A DNA stretch of 64,000 nt from Adiantum capillus-veneris. Lineage: Eukaryota > Streptophyta > Polypodiopsida > Polypodiales > Pteridaceae. A model generated the notes under the pieces. That model saw only the letters and a list, made by a program, of their open reading frames with translations. It did no database searches and was not told where the DNA came from. Every line of letters starts with the position of its first letter. Positions within the stretch are counted from its first letter, which is position 1. Below, piece after piece: positions 10,740-21,189 of this stretch. The position numbers were made by a program, and so were the translations under genes. Where the stretch lies: the NCBI GenBank assembly GCA_014529385.2, contig CM043950.1, forward strand, positions 81,666,843 through 81,730,842, in the 5' to 3' direction.

Positions 10740-12650
10740 GCCTCACAAATCCTCTGCACTAAACATTAAACACTAGAAATCGACCAAACAAGGAGCCAAT
10801 TTTTACTTCCTTGTGTCCACAGAGTGTTCTTGTGAAACATTGCTAATGATATATATTCAACATCCCCAAATGAGGACATCTTGACAAAGTTTATGATCCA
10901 CTTTAATAAGAATAACCATTAATGATTAAACTGAAATCAAAATATTGCTTGAATTTCTTCAAGGTGGAGTGATTAAGACTTGCGACTTGAATCATCGTAC
11001 AGGCAAATCAAAATATCCATAAAAGTAAACAATATTTCTTAGATCTGTATGAAACTTCAGTAATCTAAATTAAATACTCTCACTCAATGCAACACCATTT
11101 AACAAAAAAACATATTTATATTGCATTTATAGAGGAATCCAGCCTCATAAAAAATAATTACAAATGGAGACAATGTTGTTGCTGTTAGGCTTATCTTACA
11201 AGTATTTGTCTTCCTCATCTAGAGATTCATATACACTTGAGTATTTGTGTGTCTATGACACTAGGGAAGATAGTAGTACTATATGGATGGCTTCTATGAG
11301 AGCTCCTAGAGAGTCCCTATTGGTTCAAGATTCTAAAAAACACCTACTATTCTTATCAAAATCTTTTAACATGGTAGTGAAAGGTTCCTCAAGGAACAAA
11401 AATAGAGTGATTTTCATCTCTGCACATGGTTGCTTGCTCATGTCCTCTTAAAACAAGTTGAATCTGTAAGTAAACAAAAGATTATGTGAGCACAAAGTTA
11501 TAAAGTACAAAATGATATCATTCCAATTATCTAATGACAATTATACGAAGAATAAATTACAAGAAAAATCTTTGAGGACTCTCCATAGATAACACAACTT
11601 ACTTACATTGTGAGACTCAAATCACATGCTACACAACTATAGATGGCGCACCAAAGTCATCAACAAAATAGCACCACCCAGTGTTATGAGGTGTGAAGCC
11701 TAAACACTGAAATCCATAAAGAGGTTAATTCTCTCCAGCATGATAAACTTAAAGATGGAGATGATGTTAAGCTCTGAATGTAAGCTACAAGGGTAGTTTT
11801 CTTACCATTCTATCTTTATGTTGGAGATGAACTCTTGGAGTGCCCACACGATGATCACACCTCCTATTGCTGTGGTATGCAACTCATGTGAGCTCATACT
11901 TTTGCCACCTTCGGGAGTAGAGGTTTCCATGTAGTGTGAGTAAATGAAAGTAGAAGGAGTAGAAGCTTGTTTCATGTTGTAATGGAGATGAGAGAAGGGA
12001 GAGGAGCTAGCTTGGTGTGAAACTATGTTGTGGGCAAGGGGAAGAGATGGAGGAGGAGCTTGCTTGGTGCTACAATGGAGGTGGGAGAAAGCTAGCAGAG
12101 AGATAATGATGGACTATAGGGGGTGCATGTGGCTGTTGCAGCAATGGAGAGCTTGGAAAAGGGTTTGTAGAGAGAGAAAAACACTTTTTAGCTATAGAAT
12201 AGGTTTGGAAAGACTTTGGAGGGTGAAAATGATGTTTTGATTTGTTTTTTTAAAAAATTAATTTTTTGGATTTTTTAGTGCACGTTTTTAACTTTTGAAG
12301 GTCAAAAATACTTTTTTTGACCATGAAATAGGTTTGGGGACCTTTTAAGGAGAGAAAACTTGAAATTTGAAATTTTTTGAAAATTTGAAATTTTTTGTGT
12401 ATTTTTAAATCCGGACCAAAAAGTGGGGGAAGAGAGGTCAAAGTGGTCCCCCCCCCCCCCGCCCCCCCCTCTTTCCCCTAGCCACCTCCCTTACCTTCTC
12501 ACTAGGTAAGAGACAATTAAGAGGTGTAAAGCTACCTTGTCCCCCTACTTTTTTGAGGGTATAGAGTGTGTCCACCACCCTCTTCCTATTGGCTGACCTC
12601 TAATTAACCTTAATCCCAAAGGGCCCCTAGAGGGTTCATATTTTTCCTAA
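10740..12650. other. Non-coding stretch with one doubtful small ORF
   Basis: The only longer plus-strand frame (11,164-11,451, 95 codons) has a Leu/Ser-rich sequence with no motif I recognise; I do not call it a gene. A second C-rich homopolymer lies at 12,446-12,470. The rest is AT-rich with purine-rich patches. Confidence 0.4.
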
Positions 12651-12929
12651 TGGTGACTTGTGCCCCCGTTCGTCCAACTGGAAGCTAATTTGCAATGCAA
12701 TTACTTGCATTAGCCAATTTCTAGCATGCATGTTCACTTCTAGCTTCTTGACTGAATTGTGGCTACGCCTTCCAGAATTGGGGACAAAATCTTTTCTACT
12801 GCTGACAGCCTTGAGTGGGTCTTTTGCTCGTTTTTTTTAGCCGATCTGTTTTGTTTCTTCTCAATTTGTTCTCTTTGCGGTGTGTCACTCTCCTGACGGC
12901 ATGTTTTTATGCTTTTTTGCCTCTTTCAA

Positions 12930-13425
12930 TGACTCTCTTTTTATTTTTATTGTTTCTTTTGTAAAATTTTAATTTTCTAAACTTTTGATATTTTTGTGAT
13001 TTTATGAGAAAGTTTTGATTTTAAAGAATTTTTTTGGTAATTTTTGTAGAATTTTTAAAGGTTTTATAATTTTTTGATTTATTGTGATTTTTTAATCAAT
13101 TTATGATTTTTTATGAATTGTTTTGAGCTTTGATGAATTTTCTACAATTTTTATGATTTATCTGTGTGATTTTTGTTTTTTGTTTTTTTAAATACTTTTT
13201 TGTAAGGTTTTTGTTTTTAATTAAATTTTTATGAGTTTTCTAATTTTTTAAAATAATTTTCTAAACCTTTATTGGAATTTTTAATGGTTTTTTTATCGTT
13301 TTTAAAGGTTTTTGTAATTTTTTTTATTTTTGATTTTTTTGTGAATTTTTATTTTTTTAAAATCTTTTGTGAGTTTAATAATAATATATTTAAACTGATT
13401 AAAATAAAAAATAAATTAATTTTTT
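12930..13425. repeat. T-rich low-complexity tract
   Basis: About 500 bases dominated by TTTT(T)GATTTT, TTTTTGTAATTTT and similar words. It pairs in composition with the A-rich tract at 14,060-14,600 on the other side of a GA-rich centre. Confidence 0.8.
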
Positions 13426-13542
13426 TAACCTAACTTACCTGCTTATCATGGTGACGGGATGGGGGGACGTTGATCGTTGGTGACAACGTGAGCGAAGGCG
13501 GAGCTGCAAGGCGATGACCTACATGGTGATGGCACGTGACAC

Positions 13543-13579
<37 letters not shown>
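13543..13579. repeat. (GA)n microsatellite
   Basis: A pure GA run inside a broader GA-rich region (13,540-13,930) that also has GTGTGT and GAGAGA patches. Frames through it are artefacts. Confidence 0.95.
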
Positions 13580-13581
<2 letters not shown>

Positions 13582-14059
13582 TTGATGGCACACAATACGA
13601 AGTAGTCAACATGATCATAGGGAGAGAAAAGACAAGCCGGCCTGCGTGCTTTGTCAACACCATCAGTGACAGGCGCACAGAGGCGAGAGTGTGTGTGAGT
13701 GTGTGTGTAGCAGCCATTGGCCAGCAGGGAGAGAGAGTACGCGACAGAGAGAGTGAGAGAGTGTAAATTAGAGAGAGAGGGTTAATAATCGCTTATTTGA
13801 AGGAGAGAGAAAGAGAGAGTTAGAGAAGAGAGAGAGGGGGAGGGTGTGTGTGTGGGTTGTGTTCACGTGGAGCGAGACAAAGAGAGAGAGAATTGTCGGC
13901 CAGTGGGAGAGAGAAGAAGAAGAAGAGTATTTTAATGTCGTAGGAAACTATCCCAAGAGACCGTAAATATTTATCCGACGAGGAAAATACAACAAAGCTC
14001 ATGCGCACGGTTGGGAAAAGACAGGTGCCAAAGCTTGAGATCAACCGCCAGCACTCGCG

Positions 14060-14600
14060 TCGAAGCAAATTTCTAAATGTTAAATTTTTCAAATGCTCGA
14101 AAATGCCAATTTTAGTCTGAAAATTAGCCAAAAATGTTAAAATTTACCCGAAAATCCAAAAAATTCATGAAAAACTCTAGAAATCTTAGAAAAGCATTGA
14201 CAATCAAAATCTAACATTTTCAACATGCATAAGCATGCCAAAAGTAGTAGTTTTTATCAAAAATACAATTTATGACAAAATTAACAACCCGACCCCCAAA
14301 AGAAGTGAAACACTCAAAACTCGACCAAGGAGGGCACAAAGGCGCTCAAAATGATGTCATAAATACGCACACAAAATAACTCGTTAAGATCATAAGATAT
14401 CAATTTTTTAACAAAATTAAGCAAAAACTAATGCAAAAATTACCAAAATATTACAAAAATTATCCAAAAAATACCCTTAAAAAAGAAAAATCTCCACACA
14501 TAGGGGATTAGTGCAAAAAAACAAAATCACAAAAATCATATCAATTCAATTGAGAAATGATTTTGTCAATAAAATCCAAAAACTAGGCAAAAAAAAAACG
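14060..14600. repeat. A-rich low-complexity tract
   Basis: Words such as AAAATTTACCCGAAAATCC, CAAAAATTACC and TTACAAAAATTATCC repeat loosely. On the minus strand it resembles the tract at 12,930-13,425, so the two could be inverted arms of one element. Confidence 0.7.
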
Positions 14601-14664
14601 TGCTCTTCTTCTCTCTCTCATGACAAGAAGCATTCCATATGGTCCATTGCATAGTGTGCTACCT

Positions 14665-14710
14665 ACTCACTCTTTTGCGTCCTAGCCGCACACAAGCTAG
14701 GTGGTGCCCC
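14665..14710 (+). repeat. Fragment similar to the 3' part of the solo LTR at 30.1-31.6 kb
   Basis: TTTTGCGTCCTAGCCGC...AAGCTAGGTGGTGCCCC is shared almost exactly with 31,507-31,545. This suggests a second, mostly lost copy of that LTR family ending near here. Confidence 0.5.
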
Positions 14711-15384
14711 TATCGTTTTGGCGAATTTGTCTGCTCCATTGCCATTGAGGAGGATCAACAAGGAGGTGTAGAGGCCACCCCCTGATGGCTCCGCATTCCG
14801 GCCCTCATCTTATAACCAGAGACATTTAAATTATTGCTATACATTTGGTCGTGCTCCTGCCAAGGTTTGAAAGAGTTCCATCTTGGTGAAGGGTTCTTGG
14901 AGCATGTCCTCATGGTCTTGAGAGTTCAAAACTAAAATTTGGCAAAACGCATAGTAGCTATGCTTGCATGGCACTTAAGGCAACCTCTTGGAATCTCTCT
15001 TTTGAAAGTCTTTGCAGGTACATCATGGAAAAATAGACAGCTTCATAGAGTATGTAACTCCCTTTTCCCTTGATCCCTCTATGCCAAACTGTAAAACATG
15101 TGTCTCATTGCACACAATAATAACCTATTTAATTAACTCAATTGTAATGTAGTTACCCAAATCAACTCTAATCTTGAATTTTTTGTTAGCTTTGATCTTG
15201 CTCTATAACAATTGGATCGAGGTGTCAATGTTGCTTATATTGCAAAACCAAACATAACCCTTCATGACCCCCCAGAGTTTGACCTAGATGCTATGTATTT
15301 GTTGTGATCCCAAAAACATGGTGCTAGAACCCCATGCTTAATATCATGTGAGCCAACATAGATGAATCATCCACATCTATCTGT

Positions 15385-15663
15385 TCAATTTTGTACAGTC
15401 CAAGAACATGTCATCTTATTTCCTCCTTCAATTCTTCTAATCGTCCATACCATCTTTTCAACCTTTACCTTCGACCAATATCTATAAATCCTATGTGAAA
15501 ATGCATACCCTCTCCCAGTAATGAGTTCAATGATCGTAACAAACTCACGCCTATGGCTATCCTCCTCCAGTACCACACTTGCATCCACATATATTAGCCT
15601 CTTTTTCTTCACATTTTTCTCCCCTATATTTGACCTCTTCATCTCTCGACTTTTCAAATCCAT
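15385..15663 (-). CDS. Small unknown ORF, doubtful
   Basis: 92 codons from an ATG at 15663, rich in Lys, Arg and Glu (MDLKSREMKRSNIGEKNVKK), with a mixed hydrophobic segment VTIIELITGRGYAF. I recognise no domain and no neighbouring exon. It may be a remnant of a larger frame or chance. Confidence 0.2.
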   Translation of the reverse strand: MDLKSREMKRSNIGEKNVKKKRLIYVDASVVLEEDSHRREFVTIIELITGRGYAFSHRIYRYWSKVKVEKMVWTIRRIEGGNKMTCSWTVQN

Positions 15664-15902
15664 TTATACCATCAACGAATGAGTGAGATCAGTCAAATTT
15701 CTAATAGTGGAGATAGAAGATAATTGATTTAATAATCTTTGTGCAAGGTCTTGCATACTGGGTCCATTGCTTCATTCACACACTTTAGTGCTAAAAAAAA
15801 CCCTAGGTTTAGTGAAATACCTCTTATAGATTTTGAGATTTACCTCTAAATTTTAAATTTGAGGGTTAGAAAACCCATAAATTATGAAGAAATGTAGTGT
15901 AT

Positions 15903-16091
15903 AATAACATTGTATTCTTATAATTTTGGTATAAATAAGCTTTAATTAGGCTGTCTAGAGGCCTGCCGCAGAGGCGCGCGAGAAGTCAGAAGTAACATTT
16001 ACTTCTGACTTCTCGCGCGCCTCTTCGGCAGGCCTCTAGACAGCCTAATTAAAGCTTATTTATACCAAAATTATAAGAATACAATGTTATT
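15903..16091. repeat. 189-base near-perfect palindrome
   Basis: The left arm starts AATAACATTGTATTCTTATA and the right arm ends with its complement TATAAGAATACAATGTTATT. The arms run to the centre near 15,997 with a loop of about 5 bases; I see one mismatch (CCGCAGAGGC against GCCTCTTCGG). The outer half is AT-rich and the inner half GC-rich (GAGGCGCGCGAGAAGTC), as in hairpin 1 at 9.6 kb. It has no coding capacity. Confidence 0.92.
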
Positions 16092-16288
16092 TTGGTTATT
16101 CAATCAACCAAACTTGGTTGGCAGTTCTTTTATCCACATCTCTCTCTCTCTGTCTCTTTTCCTCTCTCTACTTAGCTTTACTTATCACTTAAAACAAATG
16201 TACACGACTCGTTATATTTGAAAAAGCCACTACTCGTTATATTTCAAAAATATATCTTTACATTGGCAAAATTTCCTAAAAGTCAAAT

Positions 16289-17128
16289 TCAATCTCTTTG
16301 TCCTCTGATTCGACGCGCAAGAGCTAAATCTTTGGGCATTATTGTCACCCGTTTTGCATGAATAGCACACAAGTTGGTGTCTTCAAAAATAGAAATTAGA
16401 TGATATTCTGCCGCTTCTTGCAGAGCTTCTACGGCGATACCTTGAACTCGAAACGCCATTCGATAACTTTGCATGATCTCTTTTACCAAACGTGCGAATG
16501 GTGCCTTGCGTATGAGAAGGTCTGAAGTGTTTTGATAGTGACGAATCTCTTGCAACGCCTTTCAAATGTATCGCTTCAGAGCAGGAGCCTGTTGTTGAGG
16601 GATGGTAGGATCTGGGACATGGGCCTTGCAAGGGCGAACCTTGAAAAACTTTTTCTTTTTATGAGAGGGCTTCCGAGGGGGAGCTTGCGCATCTTCAAGG
16701 CCACCATGTGCTCCGACTGGCTCTTCAACTCCACCCTGCGCTCCAACTGGCTCGTCTGCTACATCCTCAAAATCCTCTTCATTTAGTAACCCATGATCAC
16801 CTCTAGGCTAATCTGACGACAAAGCGCCGAAGCCACGTGGCAATGTCTTCCCGACCGGAACTCAATGATTGCTTGGGATCTCCTGTCCGCTCCATGGTGG
16901 GCTTTGTGCTTCGTTGTCTGTTTCGGTTTCTGTGTCTGATGTCACTACCCGTTTCTTCTTGCGTGAAGGTTGTCCATCTTGTTGCTCTTCACCTGACCAT
17001 TCTCTCTCCATCTCTTCTATGAGCTCTTGTTCGTGTATCCAAGGTGGTTTTTGAGCACCTTGGACGGTTGAGTGAGGGTGAGCAAAAAAAGGTTGATCTT
17101 TTCTTGTTGTTTGCTTTGTGCGTGCCAT
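16289..17128 (-). pseudogene. Histone H3-like gene with a ~190-residue acidic tail, three stops
   Basis: One uninterrupted reading phase runs from the ATG at 17128 to the stop at 16289 (280 codons), broken by TGA at 16862-16864, TAG at 16808-16810 and TGA at 16562-16564. The start is MARTKQTTRKDQ, matching H3 through Lys4 and keeping Arg8-Lys9. The end is a full histone fold: [60 protein letters not shown]. Between them lies an acidic tail with a basic patch PSRKKKRVV and two copies of EPVGA(Q/H)GG. Canonical H3 has 136 residues and about 48 before this fold. Loop 1 has the canonical length, not the longer loop usual for CENH3. The phase is kept without introns, so it may be a retrocopy. All three stops fit C-to-T changes in CGA, CAG and CGA. 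The H3 relation is certain; a role is not. Confidence 0.85.
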
Positions 17129-17348
17129 GGTGTAAGAAGGGGCAAGATTGAAAATGAGACTCCTTCTTCTCTAAAAGCCCTCTATTTTTTTTTTTTAAGG
17201 TCTCTTCACACTTGACCACGCCACTTAAAAAAACTCTTAATATCATCAAAATATAAAAAACAAAAAATAGATAAATAGAGAAGTATTATATGCAACTCAA
17301 CAAAGACATCTACAAACATAAACATTACATTGCATAGCATCATTTGTT
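17129..17348. other. Spacer between the H3-like pseudogene and the next decayed gene
   Basis: About 220 bases with a poly-A/T run near 17,188. It would contain the H3-like upstream region. I see no clear TATA box. Confidence 0.3.
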
Positions 17349-18918
17349 TTACATGTTAGGTAACCAATGTTTGCCCACTCTATGGAGATTTTCACGCCAC
17401 CTAGCATGATTAAGGGGTCCGGTGGAGTTTCTCCATTTCTCTTTAGCAGTAAGTCGAGATTGTCTCCTAACCTCCTTGGCCAGACTTGACTTTCGCGCTC
17501 GCTCTTTGGCATGACATCTCCCCAAAGAACAACGAAAGAACCAATCAAACATCTCCTTCATGTAGTTGGATCTCGTAGTTCCACCACCGTGATGTGTATT
17601 TTTAAAGTAAACACCTTTGGCTCGATAATGTGATTTTTCCATTCCTTGAGTGCTCCACATGTCTAATGAACCATATTTTGACATAAAGAATGCTCCATGC
17701 GCGTACAAAATATGTTGCATCAAGAAAAAATGCTTAGATCAAATAAATATTTATGTATAGCATCAAAATTTGAACTGAACAAAGTAACTTACCATGTAGT
17801 GTGTGATATTGCTCTTTCCCCAAGCTTGCACAAATTCTTTAGTGAAATTCGAAATGTGATCTTTGAACAAATTTTGTTGCTTGCTCGTGGTTTGGGGTTT
17901 CCACATGATTTGAAGCACTAACTCCAAGTGGTGCCACACTTGCCTACGCACATTTACAAGCGTGGGATTTGAATCTTAATCGGTCGTACACTTGCAAAGC
18001 GCTTTCCATAGCTCCCATGGAGCATCCTCTTCACCCCTCTCCTTTTGCATCTCTGGTTTCTTGAAAAACTACGTTCTTTCACACCATTCATAGATACTTT
18101 TTGTGGCACTTCATGCATATTATCCACCTCACTGATGATAAAAACATTGCCACCATGACATACAATCGAATTTAGAATTGTTTCAACTACTCCAATGGCT
18201 TCCACGGATCTGGAAAGTGGTTTCATTGTGAAAGCGTACTCTATGTGAAGCTTTAACAAGAGATCAAATATACGCATAAAGGCATGCAAAGTGCAAAAGT
18301 GTACATTTGTAAGTGGAAAATTGATAATGGGATGCCATGTTTTATCTTTTGTTGACCGATTGGGGACCTCCATGATAGGACACATCAACACCGAGCACAC
18401 CCAATCCCTTGCATCATCATCCATTGACCCTGTTGCCTGACTTCCCTTGACATTTTTCTTTGAAGACGTGGAGCCACGATTACTCTCCTTGTATCCTCGT
18501 ACACAATATGGACAAGGAAGAAGTGATGAAGCACCTTGTTTACACCCAAGTATACATTTGATTGTTTTTAGATCACCTCCTAAGTGCCACTCAACATCAA
18601 ATGTACCTACTCCATCTACTTCTAGCTTTTCTCCCTCTAGTTGTGCCTTAGTAACCTCTGTGATCCACGGGATCACAGAGAAGACCCATGCCAACACCTC
18701 ATGAGTCTTCTTCGGAACTTCAAAAGCTCCTAACCACCATATTTCTTTTTCCGATTGTACACTAAATGATGGTTTCTGAGAATGATCACCGATAGCATCG
18801 ACTTTTGCAAAAAACATTGCCTCATTCATGAATGTCACACTCATACGTTCCAATCTCCGTCCTTTGACAATTTGACATTTATCTAGCTTAAGAATAAATA
18901 TGAGCTTCTCTATAAGTT

Positions 18919-18997
18919 CTGAAACAACACAAGAATTGAATTGTTATACTAAATGATATTCAATACAAATAAAAAACGACATTACAATTTGTATTAC
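18919..18997 (-). other. Intron 2 of the decayed gene
   Basis: Donor CAAG|GTAATAC and acceptor TTGTTTCAG|AAC on the minus strand; the splice creates a Glu codon across the junction and keeps the frame. Its intact signals show a gene inserted or copied as DNA, not a processed copy. Confidence 0.75.
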
Positions 18998-19542
18998 CTT
19001 GTGGAGACAAAGCATAAAATTTAACCATAGCTCGTTGTAGTCGTTTCAAGTCAACAAAAATATTGTTGAATTGATGATAACTAAAAGACTTTGTCCCATT
19101 AGGAATAGTATTGCCTCTCTTTATATTACCACGTGACTTGGCACTCATGGAAGAGTACACCATGGATCCTTCAATGTGTTCGTATTTGCCAAGGGATTCC
19201 CGAACGAGATCATTGTTTGCTTTTTTTGCAAGTCGGACCCTATGTGGAATAGGAAATAAATTATCGGTGATGCCTTGCTCTCATAATGCATCTTTCATCA
19301 ATCCATGAAGTGCATGGTATGCATTTGTGCTGATCCCAACCTCATCACAAGCTCTCTGGACATCATCCTCAGACACAAGGTTAGAGATCTTTTTTAGGAT
19401 CTCCTTTGTGATAGCATCTTTCATGTGTTTGGCCTTTTCACAACCTATGATGTAAAGTATATCTTCCTTTGAGATGCATCCTAGGAGAAGGTAGCAACGG
19501 TCCTCTTGTCTAAAACTTCCACACACATCTTGTATATATGTC

Positions 19543-19621
19543 CTATTTCAAAAGGTGAACTGAGTTACAAATTGATGAAAATTATTTGAGAGTTATAAAC
19601 ACTGTGAATTTAAAAAAATAC
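19543..19621 (-). other. Intron 1 of the decayed gene
   Basis: Donor AG|GTATTT and acceptor TTTTGAAATAG|GAC on the minus strand; removal keeps the frame (Arg-Thr-Tyr). It is 79 bases, the same length as the second intron. Confidence 0.7.
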
Positions 19622-20219
19622 CTGGTTGCCGTGATCCGCTTCTTACGTGCCCCTCCATTAGATGTTAAGTTTTCAATGGAAGAGAACTCCCTCTTACACG
19701 CACGCATGCCAAATGGAGTGGCTTTTAGGTGCATCATTGCAATCTGTAGCTTAGTTACCTCTGTTTCTGTAGCTTTCATCTCCTCTTTAAGATCTTTGAG
19801 TTGTTTCTCTGTGGAAAGTAGTTGTTGTTGGAGATTTGTGGAATGATTGTGTAACACTTGACATTATTGTCGGAAATATGCCGACACACCTGCGTGATTG
19901 GAGTCCAATCTCTTACAATACCCAAGAAGACCACGTTCTCCTTCTCCACATATTTGATTAAGCTTGGGAGTGTACGGAATGTCGGATGATAGCCCACGAG
20001 CGGATCTTTTGGATACAACCCTCCATCAAGACACAAGTCAACATTGGTTTCTCCTCGAAACTGTCGTACGGATGCCGGTTGAGATGCTTTCTCGTCATTT
20101 TTTTTTGTGGGAGCAAATTCGATCGGTAGACGCAGAATGACATTAGTTGACCTAGTAGATGATGGCGCAAGTGATTCATTGGTTATGTCGCGAAGAGACA
20201 TGGTGAAAAGTTATGATGG

Positions 20220-20921
20220 GAAAAAAATTTGTTAAGATATACTTTTTGGGATAAACAGACAATTTTCGGGATAAAAAGACTTAAAAATATATTTTTTCAT
20301 ATATAGGTTCAATTTTTGAGCTCAAAGGAGGGAAATTTTTAAATTTTAAAATTTTCAATTTTTAGGCTTTATTAGATGGACGTTTTGATGATGTGGCATT
20401 GTCTATTTATTCTTGCAGTTAATGTAGAGAGGGACCCAAGGAATTTTAGATTTGGAGCTTATAGAAGCTAGATTCTTCTGAAAAAATATTGTTTTATATA
20501 TATATATATATATATATAGGGACCTTTTGAAAGCTTAAAAGATCCATTTTGAAGATTTTATAAAAAATTCATTTTTTGGGGGTAAATTGATGCACGAACT
20601 GAAAAGTGGCTTTTGTCATAACTACTTACTCTCTTTGTTTGGTGATAGGTAGAGAGACAATGGTTCTTCTCTCTACCTTTACTCCTCTCTCTCTTTTTAC
20701 TCCCCTCTCTCTCCTACTTTATCCCCCCTATTCCTCCTAATTTACCACCCTCATTCCCTACTTTCCCCCCCTCCCCTATCTAGAGAGAAGTTAGAGAGAG
20801 AGATACAAAAGTAGCCCTATTTATTGTCTTTTTTTCCTCCATCCCCTACAAAACTAGCTTTAATCCCTTAAAATTAGGGATCCTTACATGGCCCCAAGGG
20901 GGTCCAATTTTTTTCCTAATG
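20220..20921. other. Non-coding stretch with (TA)n and a dispersed repeat
   Basis: Contains a TA run at 20,494-20,518, a C/T-rich patch at 20,655-20,790, and a copy of the GGGATTAAAGCTA repeat found inverted at 7.2 kb. No gene is seen. Confidence 0.5.
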
Positions 20922-21079
20922 AGAGAGTGTATTTCTTAGTGTGCAATGGAAAGATAGGTAGCCCTAGAGTGATGGGCGTAAATACAATGCACAGAGGAAA
21001 AAACCTCCTAAAGAGGGAAAAAATGCCCCGGAGGTCCTAGTGTGTTCACACACATCACTACCACATGTATATGGTAACA
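20922..21079 (-). repeat. 3' LTR of copia B, truncated
   Basis: 158 bases match the 5' LTR from AGAGAGTGTATT to the TGTTACCATATAC edge (minus strand). The expected continuation to CCTAATTCCAACA is absent and replaced by unrelated sequence (CCAATTTTTTTCCTAAT), so the outer end was deleted. Confidence 0.85.
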
Positions 21080-21092
21080 AATCCCCCCCTGG
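21080..21092 (-). promoter_or_regulatory. Polypurine tract of copia B
   Basis: The minus strand reads CCAGGGGGGGATT directly before the LTR start TGTTACC; this primes plus-strand synthesis. The same tract precedes the LTR of the copy at 56.55 kb. Confidence 0.8.
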
Positions 21093-21189
21093 AGTGATGC
21101 GGTGAACGAGAGCTGGCACATGAGTAGAGGGAAGTGCCATGCCCTGAGGACAGGATCAGTCCACAAAGGGGAGTAAGCCCAAAGCTTTG

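Larger units (their letters stand above)
17349..20201 (-). pseudogene. Decayed multi-exon gene, possibly transposase-derived
   Basis: Minus-strand exons read in series from the ATG at 20201. Exon 1 (MSLRDITNESLAPSS) runs, after a one-base slip near 19,860, into a coiled coil (LQQQLLSTEKQLKDLKEEMK). An intron at 19,621-19,543 (GT-AG, 79 bases) joins TATR to TYIQDVCGSF. A TGA at 19,281-19,283 interrupts MKDAL-EQGITDN. A second intron at 18,997-18,919 (79 bases) joins ALSPQ to ELIEKL. The next exon holds EWHLGGDLKTIKCILGCKQG and CPYC, then a slip near 18,070 and a TAA at 17,976-17,978. A last donor after NITHYM (GTAAGT) and acceptor CTAAG lead to GSLDMWSTQGMEKSHYRAKG and a stop at 17349. The GGDLK...CPYC pattern recalls the core of some DDE transposases and uncharacterised transposon proteins; this is inference. 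Confidence 0.6.

Noticed and set aside
16289-17128. Calling the H3-like gene a centromeric H3 (CENH3)
   Set aside because: The divergent long tail would fit, but loop 1 is canonical in length and the fold is close to ordinary H3; I left it as H3-like.
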